DNA of 64,000 nt, from assembly GCA_963734395.1 (NCBI GenBank), contig CAVTGY010000007.1:1178001-1242000 (forward strand), in the 5' to 3' direction. Positions 55,208-64,000 of the stretch are shown piece after piece. Numbering within the stretch: the stretch's first letter is position 1; the number at the start of each line of letters is the position of its first letter. The notes below the pieces were generated by a model. That model saw nothing but the letters and a program-made list of their open reading frames with translations. It did no database searches and had not been told where the DNA came from. The stretch is from Bog-756 sp963734395. GTDB lineage: Bacteria > Actinomycetota > Acidimicrobiia > Acidimicrobiales > RAAP-2. The position numbers and the translations under genes were made by a program.

Positions 55208-55767
55208 TGGCTGTGTCGACCAACGATCTCCGCAACGGCATGACCCTCGACCTTCCCGAAGGCCTGTTCGCGGTGGTCGAGTTCCAACACGTCAAGCCGG
55301 GCAAGGGTGGCGCCTTCGTGCGCACCAAGCTCAAGAACCAGAGGACCGGCGCGGTCATCGAACGCACCTACCGGGCCGACGAGAAACTCGACCAGGCGAT
55401 CATCGACAAACGGGAGATGCAGTTCCTGTACCGGGACGGCTCCGAGTATGTCTTCATGGACACCGCCTCCTACGAGCAGCTCCAGGTGGAGACCGCCCTG
55501 TTGGGTGACTCGGCCAACTATCTGAAGGAGGGGGACGACGCCGTCCTCCAGTTCTACGGCGCGGAGATCGTCGGCGTGGACCTGCCGGCAGCCGTCGAGC
55601 TGACCGTGACCGAGACCGAGCCGGGGCTCCAGGGAGATCGGGTGTCCGGCGCGCGCAAGCCGGCCACGGTCGAGACCGGCTTGGTCGTTTCGGTTCCCCT
55701 GTTCGTCAACCCGGGCGAGAAGATCAAGGTGGACACCCGCACCGGCGAGTACCTCACCCGGGCCTGA
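55207..55767 (+). CDS. efp: Elongation factor P
   Basis: EF-P rescues ribosomes stalled at proline stretches. The KOW-like domain I starts with TNDLRNGMTLDLPEGLFAV and carries the loop lysine in KPGKGGAFVRTKL (residue 33, where other species modify Lys or Arg). Domains II and III follow, with YEQLQVETALLGD and the end FVNPGEKIKVDTRTGEYLTR, typical. 186 residues. ATG 55207 overlaps the pepP stop (TGATG). Confidence 0.97.
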   Translation: MAVSTNDLRNGMTLDLPEGLFAVVEFQHVKPGKGGAFVRTKLKNQRTGAVIERTYRADEKLDQAIIDKREMQFLYRDGSEYVFMDTASYEQLQVETALLGDSANYLKEGDDAVLQFYGAEIVGVDLPAAVELTVTETEPGLQGDRVSGARKPATVETGLVVSVPLFVNPGEKIKVDTRTGEYLTRA

Positions 55768-55829
55768 ACGCCCGGCGCGGTACCACCGCGGACTCGAGAC
55801 ACCGGTCGTGTGCCAGATCGACAGCCACC

Positions 55830-56225
55830 ATGGATCCCGCACCCCGCCACCAAGCCCGAGAACGGGTCGTCGCGCTCCTCTATGAAGCGGATCTGAAGAG
55901 CGCCAGACCCACCGAGGTCCTCGACCAGCTGGTGGTGGCCCCCGACCCCTACACCGCGGCACTGGTGGAGACGGTCGAGTCGCGGGGATCCGAGATCGAC
56001 CGGATCATCGGCGAGGCGGCCATCGGGTGGGACGTCGACCGGATGGCGGTGGTGGACCGCAACGTCCTCCGTCTGGCCGTGGCCGAATTGCTCGACCGTC
56101 CGGAGATCCCCACCGCGGTCATCCTCAACGAGGCGGTGGAGCTGGCGTCGGCATACTCGACCGATGATTCGGGTCGGTTCGTAAACGGCGTGCTGGCCAC
56201 GGTGGCGGCGCGGGTCAGGGAGTAG
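55830..56225 (+). CDS. nusB: Transcription antitermination factor NusB
   Basis: An all-helical RNA-binding protein of rRNA antitermination. N-terminal ARERVVALLYEADLK, DRNVLRLAVAELLDRPEIPT and AVILNEAVELASAYSTDDSG with FVNGVLATVA are hallmark stretches. 131 residues. ATG 55830 lies 62 bases after efp. A pyr promoter and leader follow immediately. Confidence 0.94.
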   Translation: MDPAPRHQARERVVALLYEADLKSARPTEVLDQLVVAPDPYTAALVETVESRGSEIDRIIGEAAIGWDVDRMAVVDRNVLRLAVAELLDRPEIPTAVILNEAVELASAYSTDDSGRFVNGVLATVAARVRE

Positions 56226-56239
56226 ACGAACAGAAGCGG

Positions 56240-56245
56240 TATACT
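56240..56245 (+). promoter_or_regulatory. -10 element of the pyr operon
   Basis: TATACT preceded by GCGG. No convincing -35 hexamer at 17 bp. It predicts a transcript starting near 56252 with a leader of about 48 nt that holds the PyrR-type hairpin. Confidence 0.55.
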
Positions 56246-56266
56246 TCGGCTCTGACCGTGAAGCGG

Positions 56267-56294
56267 GTCCTGTGAGGCCCGAACGGACAGGAGG
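56267..56294 (+). promoter_or_regulatory. PyrR-binding hairpin overlapping the pyrR ribosome site
   Basis: GTCC (56267-56270), loop TGTGAGGCCCGAAC, GGAC (56285-56288), then AGGAGG at 56289-56294 and GTG 56300. The loop resembles the known PyrR binding consensus (UCC-N-G-N-GAGG). In mycobacteria PyrR binds such a hairpin beside the ribosome site and blocks translation when UMP is high; the layout predicts the same here. Confidence 0.75.
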
Positions 56295-56299
56295 ACAAG

Positions 56300-56869
56300 G
56301 TGGCCGAACGAGAGCGCAGTCACACCCGCCCGCGGGGTGCTGTGTTCGTTCCCCGGGCCCAGGTGATGTCGGCTGCCGATGTGCACCGGGCGATCACCCG
56401 GATGGCCCACGAGATCGCCGAGCGCAACCGTGGCCTCCGGCACGTGGTGCTGATCGGACTGCAGACCGGGGGGGTGGGCATCGCCGAGCGGCTGGCCGCG
56501 GCGTTGGCCGACGTCGAGGGTGCGGTGATCCCGGTGGGTACCCTGGACGTTGCCTTCTACCGCGACGACATCGGGCTGCGTCCTGTACTTCCCGAAGCCG
56601 CCACCGACATCAGTTTCGACCTGACCGGAGTGACCGCGGTGCTGGTCGACGACGTGCTCTTCACCGGGCGGACCATCAGAGCGGCACTCAACGCGCTGGG
56701 GGAGTACGGCCGGGCGCAACGGGTCGAGCTGGCGGTGATGGTCGACCGCGGCCACCGGGAGCTGCCCATCCGGCCTGACTACGTGGGGAAGAACCTGCCC
56801 ACCCGGCGGGACGAGATGGTGGACGTCTCCGAAGACGGGGTGTCGTTGGGGGACCTGGTCAACCGGTGA
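56300..56869 (+). CDS. pyrR: Bifunctional regulator/uracil phosphoribosyltransferase PyrR
   Basis: PyrR senses UMP/PRPP and binds pyr leader RNA, and often has weak UPRTase activity. The PRPP loop VLVDDVLFTGRTIRAAL and RPVLPEAATDISFDLTG, GLQTGGVGIAERLA and the GHRELPIRPDYVGKNLPT stretch are PyrR signatures. 189 residues. GTG 56300 has AGGAGG five bases upstream, in the hairpin region. It overlaps pyrB by four bases. Confidence 0.95.
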   Translation: MAERERSHTRPRGAVFVPRAQVMSAADVHRAITRMAHEIAERNRGLRHVVLIGLQTGGVGIAERLAAALADVEGAVIPVGTLDVAFYRDDIGLRPVLPEAATDISFDLTGVTAVLVDDVLFTGRTIRAALNALGEYGRAQRVELAVMVDRGHRELPIRPDYVGKNLPTRRDEMVDVSEDGVSLGDLVNR

Positions 56870-57837
56870 GCCCGTTCCCCACCCACCTGCTGAGCATCGA
56901 CGACCTGGGAACCGAGGAGATCGCCGAAGTGCTGTTGGTGGCCGACTCCTTTGCCGAGGTGGGAAGGCGGGCCAACCCCAAGGTGCCCACGCTGCGGGGC
57001 AGAACGGTGGCCACCCTGTTCTTCGAGGATTCCACCCGGACCCGTATGTCGTTCGAGACGGCGGCCAAGCGGATGTCCGCCGACGTTCTCTCCTTCGCCG
57101 CCGGGTCCTCGTCGGTCAAGAAGGGCGAGTCCCTGCGCGACACCATCGAGACCATCGAGGCCATCGGCATTGACGCGGTGGTGGTCCGTCACGCCTCCTC
57201 GGGGGTCCCCGCCCAGGTGGCGGCGTGGGTCGACCATTGCGTGGTGATCAACGCCGGCGACGGCTGGCACCAGCACCCGACCCAGGCGCTGCTCGACCTG
57301 TTCACCGTGCGTCATGCACTGGGAGGGGGAGACGCGGGGCTGGCGCGATTCGAGGGTCTCCAGGTGCTGATCGTGGGAGACATCCGGCACAGTCGGGTGG
57401 CCCGGTCGCAGGTCGGCGCCTACGCCGCCCTCGGCGCCGAGGTCACCCTGGTGGCGCCGGCCACGTTGCTCCCGCCCTCACTCGAAGGGTGGCCGATCGC
57501 CGCGGTCACCCAGCGCCTCGACGACGTGCTGGAGAAGGCCCAGGTGGTCTCGCTGCTCCGGGTGCAGGCCGAGCGGGGGAGCGGCGAGTTCGTTCCCTCG
57601 CTGCGCGAGTACACCGCGGGCTTCGGGCTCACCTCCCGCCGGGCGGCCATGCTCCAGCCCGACGCCATCATCCTGCACCCGGGGCCGATCGTCCGCGGTG
57701 TGGAGATCGCCTCGGAGGTGGCCGAGCTCCCGGCTGCCCTGATCACCGAACAGGTGAGCAACGGGGTGGCCATCCGGATGGCCGTGCTCTTCCTGCTGCT
57801 GGGCCAGGGACCGATGGTGGGAGATGGCCGTGGGTGA
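56866..57837 (+). CDS. pyrB: Aspartate carbamoyltransferase PyrB
   Basis: Catalytic chain joining carbamoyl phosphate to aspartate. Carbamoyl-phosphate motif FFEDSTRTRMSFETAAKR, SSVKKGESLRDT, the HPTQALLDLFT loop and the aspartate-site LHPGPIVRGVEI. 323 residues. GTG 56866 overlaps pyrR. No pyrI-type regulatory chain follows. It overlaps pyrC by 14 bases. Confidence 0.96.
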   Translation: MSPFPTHLLSIDDLGTEEIAEVLLVADSFAEVGRRANPKVPTLRGRTVATLFFEDSTRTRMSFETAAKRMSADVLSFAAGSSSVKKGESLRDTIETIEAIGIDAVVVRHASSGVPAQVAAWVDHCVVINAGDGWHQHPTQALLDLFTVRHALGGGDAGLARFEGLQVLIVGDIRHSRVARSQVGAYAALGAEVTLVAPATLLPPSLEGWPIAAVTQRLDDVLEKAQVVSLLRVQAERGSGEFVPSLREYTAGFGLTSRRAAMLQPDAIILHPGPIVRGVEIASEVAELPAALITEQVSNGVAIRMAVLFLLLGQGPMVGDGRG

Positions 57838-59158
57838 TCGAGGCGGCCCGGCAACCGGCGCCCCACCGACCGTGGTCATCCGGGGCGGCCTGCTGATCGA
57901 TCAGGCCGGAGAGCGCCGCGCCGACCTGCTGTGCGTCGACGGCCGGGTGGCCGCGGTGGGCGACGAGGTCGACGCCCCGCGGGGAGCGCTGGTGCTCGAG
58001 GCCGGCGGCTGCGTGGTGGCACCCGGACTGGTCGATCTGCACACCCATCTGCGCGAGCCGGGTCGGGAGGAGTCCGAGTCCATCGAGACGGGCACCCGCG
58101 CCGCGTCACTGGGCGGGTACACCGCGGTGGTGGCCATGCCCAACACCGAGCCGGCGCTCGACTCGGCGGAGGCCGTCCGCAGCGTGGCCGAGCTGTCCGA
58201 ACCGGCCACCGCCGAGGTCGCCGTGGCCGGGGCGATCACCGTGGGCCGGGCCGGCGAGCGGCTGGCGCCCATGGCAGAAATGGCCGCCCTCGGCGTCCAT
58301 CTGTTCACCGACGACGGCGACGGTGTGCAGTCGTCGGGCCTCATGCGCAGGGCCCTCGACTACGCCGCCGGGCTCGGGGTCACCCTGGCCCAGCATTGTG
58401 AGGATCGCTCGCTGGCCGGCGGGGGCGCCATGCACGAGGGGGCGTGGTCGAGCCGTTTGGGGATCCCCGGCGCGCCCGCGGTGGCCGAGGAGGTGATGGT
58501 GGCCCGGGACATTGCGCTGGTGCGGGACACCGGCGCTCCCCTCCACTTCCTCCACCTGTCGACGGCGGCATCGGTGGCGCTGGTGCGCGAGGCCAAGAGC
58601 GAGGGATTGCCGGTCACCGCCGAGGCGGCGCCCCACCACTTCACCCTGACCGACGGGTGCACCGCCGGCTACGACCCGGTGTTCAAGGTCAACCCTCCGC
58701 TCCGCCCTCAGTCGGACGTCGACGGGGTGAAGGCGGGGCTGGCCGACGGGACGGTGGACGCCATCGCCACCGACCATGCTCCCCACGCGCCGGAGCTCAA
58801 GGATCTCCCCTTCGATCAGGCACCGCCGGGCATGCTCGGCCTGCAGACCGCATTGCCGCTGGCCATCGGTGAGCTGGCCCTGCCCCTGGGCCACCTGCTG
58901 GCCCTGATGAGCTGGCAACCGGCGGCCATCGCCGGTCTCGACGGGGCCCGGGGCGGCGGACAGGGTGGGCCGATCGTGCCGGGAGCCGCCGCCAACCTGT
59001 GCGTCATCGACCCGACCGCCCGGTGGACGGTGGACCCGGTCGCCCTGGCCAGCCGCAGTCGCAACACGCCCTACGGGGGTCGGCGACTCACCGGGCAGGT
59101 CCGACACACGGTGTTCCGCGGCGAGCCGGTGGTCATCGATGCCGAGGCCCAGCGGTGA
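57824..59158 (+). CDS. pyrC: Dihydroorotase PyrC (class I, multifunctional-type)
   Basis: Zinc amidohydrolase closing the dihydroorotate ring. Metal ligands in VDLHTHLREPGREESE, HLSTA, and the catalytic Asp in IATDHAPHAPELKDLPF; LFTDDGDGVQSSGLM is the class I loop. 444 residues. ATG 57824 lies inside the end of pyrB; a GTG two codons on is possible. The stop overlaps carA (GTGA). Confidence 0.95.
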   Translation: MAVGDRGGPATGAPPTVVIRGGLLIDQAGERRADLLCVDGRVAAVGDEVDAPRGALVLEAGGCVVAPGLVDLHTHLREPGREESESIETGTRAASLGGYTAVVAMPNTEPALDSAEAVRSVAELSEPATAEVAVAGAITVGRAGERLAPMAEMAALGVHLFTDDGDGVQSSGLMRRALDYAAGLGVTLAQHCEDRSLAGGGAMHEGAWSSRLGIPGAPAVAEEVMVARDIALVRDTGAPLHFLHLSTAASVALVREAKSEGLPVTAEAAPHHFTLTDGCTAGYDPVFKVNPPLRPQSDVDGVKAGLADGTVDAIATDHAPHAPELKDLPFDQAPPGMLGLQTALPLAIGELALPLGHLLALMSWQPAAIAGLDGARGGGQGGPIVPGAAANLCVIDPTARWTVDPVALASRSRNTPYGGRRLTGQVRHTVFRGEPVVIDAEAQR

Positions 59159-60275
59159 GCGGCCGGAACGGAACGGTCCACCGCTCGGAAGCCGCGTTGG
59201 TACTGGCCGACGGGACGGTGTTCGAGGGTGAGGCGATCGGGGCCCATCCCGACGCGGGACTGGCCACCGGCGAGGCGGTGTTCAACACCGTGCTCTCCGG
59301 CTACCAGGAGGTGATCACCGATCCCTCCTACGCCGGGCAGGTCATCGCCTTCACCTCGCCCCATATCGGCAACTACGGGGTCAACCCCACCGACCACGAG
59401 GCGACGGTGCCCCACTGCCGCGGTGTGATCGTCCGTGACCTCTGCGATCGCCCCAGCAACTGGCGCTCGACCGGTTCCCTCGAGGAGTTCCTGCTCCGGT
59501 TCTCGATTCCGGGCATCGCCGGGGTCGACACCCGTCGGCTCACCCGGCACCTGCGCGACCAGGGGGCCATGCCCTGTGCCTTCGGCACCGCCGACCGGTC
59601 GGCGTTGGCCGCCGCCGCGGCCGCCGCGCCACCCACCGACGGACGGGATCTGGTGTCGACGGTGACGACTTCGGAACCGTTCACCAGGGGTACCGGCCCC
59701 TATCGGGTGGTGGCCTACGACTTCGGGATAAAAGAGGCCATGCTGCGCCAGCTGGGTGCCATGGCCACCATCACCGTGGTACCGGCGTCGACGCCCGCCG
59801 ACCAGGTGCTGGGGATGGAACCCGACGGGATCTTCCTGTCCAACGGACCGGGCGACCCGGCCGGCCTCCCCGCCATCGTCGATCAGATCCGGGTGCTGGC
59901 CGGGAGCGGTACCACGCCGGTGTTCGGGATCTGCCTCGGCCACCAGCTGCTGGCCACCGCACTGGGCGGGTCGACCTTCAAACTTCCCTTCGGCCACCAC
60001 GGCGGGAACCACCCGGTGCGACGGCTGGCCACCGGTCGGGTCGAGATCACCTCGCAGAACCACAACTTCGCGGTGGCCGAGGGAACGCTGGCTTCCCAGG
60101 AGATCACCCACATCAACCTCAACGACGGGGTGATCGAGGGACTGCGCAGCCGGAGCGTCCCGGTGTTCAGCGTCCAGTACCACCCCGAGGCCGGCCCGGG
60201 CCCGCACGATGCCCGCTACCTGTTCGAGGAGTTCCGGGCGCTGATGGAGGCGACCGGCGCCACGGGTGGCGGCTG

Positions 60276-60276
<1 letters not shown>
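59155..60276 (+). CDS. carA: Carbamoyl phosphate synthase small subunit CarA
   Basis: Glutaminase subunit supplying ammonia to CarB. N-terminal domain (LVLADGTVFEGEAIG, FNTVLSGYQEVITDPSYAG) and class I amidotransferase domain with catalytic Cys in VFGICLGHQLLATALGG and the His-Glu of VQYHPEAGPGPHDARYLF. 373 residues. GTG 59155 overlaps the pyrC stop and its own stop overlaps the carB ATG (TGATG). Confidence 0.96.
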
Positions 60277-63588
<3,312 letters not shown>

Positions 63589-63592
<4 letters not shown>

Positions 63593-64000
63593 GCCGCCCA
63601 TCAACCGGCGCCTCCCGCACCCGCCTGCACGGTGAGTGGCGTGATGACTCCGCCGGTGAGGTCGACCTGTCGGTGTCGGTCGGATCCACCGAGCTCCCCA
63701 ATCCTGTGATGACCGCGTCGGGTACCGCCGGCCATGCCGACGAGCTCGGGGCCTACTTCCCGCTCGACGAGCTGGGCGCGGTGGTGGTCAAGTCCCTGTC
63801 GGTGGAGCCCTGGCCCGGCAATCCGGCGCCCCGGGTGCACGAGAGCGGGTCGGGGATGCTCAACAGCGTGGGGCTGCAGGGTCCGGGGCTGGACCGGTGG
63901 ATCCGCGATGACCTCCCCCGCCTCACCGCTTCCGGCGCGCGGGTGGTGGCGAGCATCTGGGGCCAACGGGTGGCCGACTTCGCCGAGGCCGGATCGGTGC
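63589..64000 (+). CDS. pyrD: Dihydroorotate dehydrogenase, class 1B-like PyrD (N-terminal part)
   Basis: The frame is open from ATG 63589 to the window edge (137 residues, no stop). VGSTELPNPVMTASGTAGHA, VVVKSLSVEPWPGNPAPRV and ESGSGMLNSVGLQGPGLDRW match class 1 FMN-binding dihydroorotate dehydrogenases, nearest the 1B type that uses PyrK. ATG overlaps the carB stop (ATGA). An unusually long leader of about 30 residues precedes the conserved part. Confidence 0.9.

Overview
The window is about 70% G+C by eye, densely packed, and uses many GTG and TTG starts. It reads as the chromosome of a high-GC actinobacterium, most likely a deep-branching one such as Acidimicrobiia; this placement is inferred from gene content and was not tested. 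Supporting signs are Wag31-type DivIVA with SepF, a PafE/Bpa-type proteasome activator, a DUF3151 protein, a class B-type PyrD in a pyrR-led operon, menaquinone genes, and a recurrent promoter layout suggesting leaderless mRNAs. I saw no rRNA, tRNA, CRISPR array, insertion sequence or prophage.

Layout. (1) 1-19815, plus strand: the division and cell wall (dcw) cluster mraZ-rsmH-ftsL-ftsI-murE-mraY-ftsW-murG-murC-murB-ftsQ-ftsZ, then pgeF-yggS-sepF-yggT-divIVA and a dksA-like gene, lspA and rluD. murF and murD are missing from their usual places. (2) 19846-33247, mostly minus strand: a group-2-like sigma factor, a histidine phosphatase (plus), a membrane protein, an Rrf2 regulator, dnaE, and a tightly overlapping five-gene run (methyltransferase, DUF255 protein, unknown, AP-superfamily phosphodiesterase, proteasome activator). 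(3) 33328-40024: a short leader ORF and an SDR, then menE, menB, menA, a menH-like hydrolase and menD. (4) 40067-49097: MFS exporter, LytR-CpsA-Psr protein, carotenoid oxygenase, tyrS, DUF3151 protein, lipoprotein, flavin-reductase-like protein and small unknowns. (5) 49116-64000, plus strand: an Nfu-like protein, prepilin peptidase, aroC-aroK-aroB-aroQ, pepP, efp, nusB, then pyrR-pyrB-pyrC-carA-carB-pyrD, cut by the window end.

Collaboration. Region 1 makes and polymerises lipid II and builds the divisome. Region 3 supplies most menaquinone steps after isochorismate. Region 5 joins chorismate synthesis, which feeds the menaquinone branch, to de novo UMP synthesis. Genes in each run overlap by 1-4 bases (ATGA, GTGA, TGATG), implying translational coupling.

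Quality warning. About twenty genes, many normally essential (ftsI, ftsW, murG, murC, sepF, tyrS, carB), are each split by one or more single-base shifts, often in G or C runs. The protein continues in another frame with family motifs intact. I treat these as uncorrected sequencing indels and give the full reconstructed span, marked 'frameshifted'. I found no clear undescribed system. The best leads are the loss of murF/murD from the dcw cluster, the lysine/alanine-rich tail on a DksA-type zinc finger, the leaderless promoter pattern, the PyrR-type leader hairpin and the paired palindromes upstream of the LCP gene.
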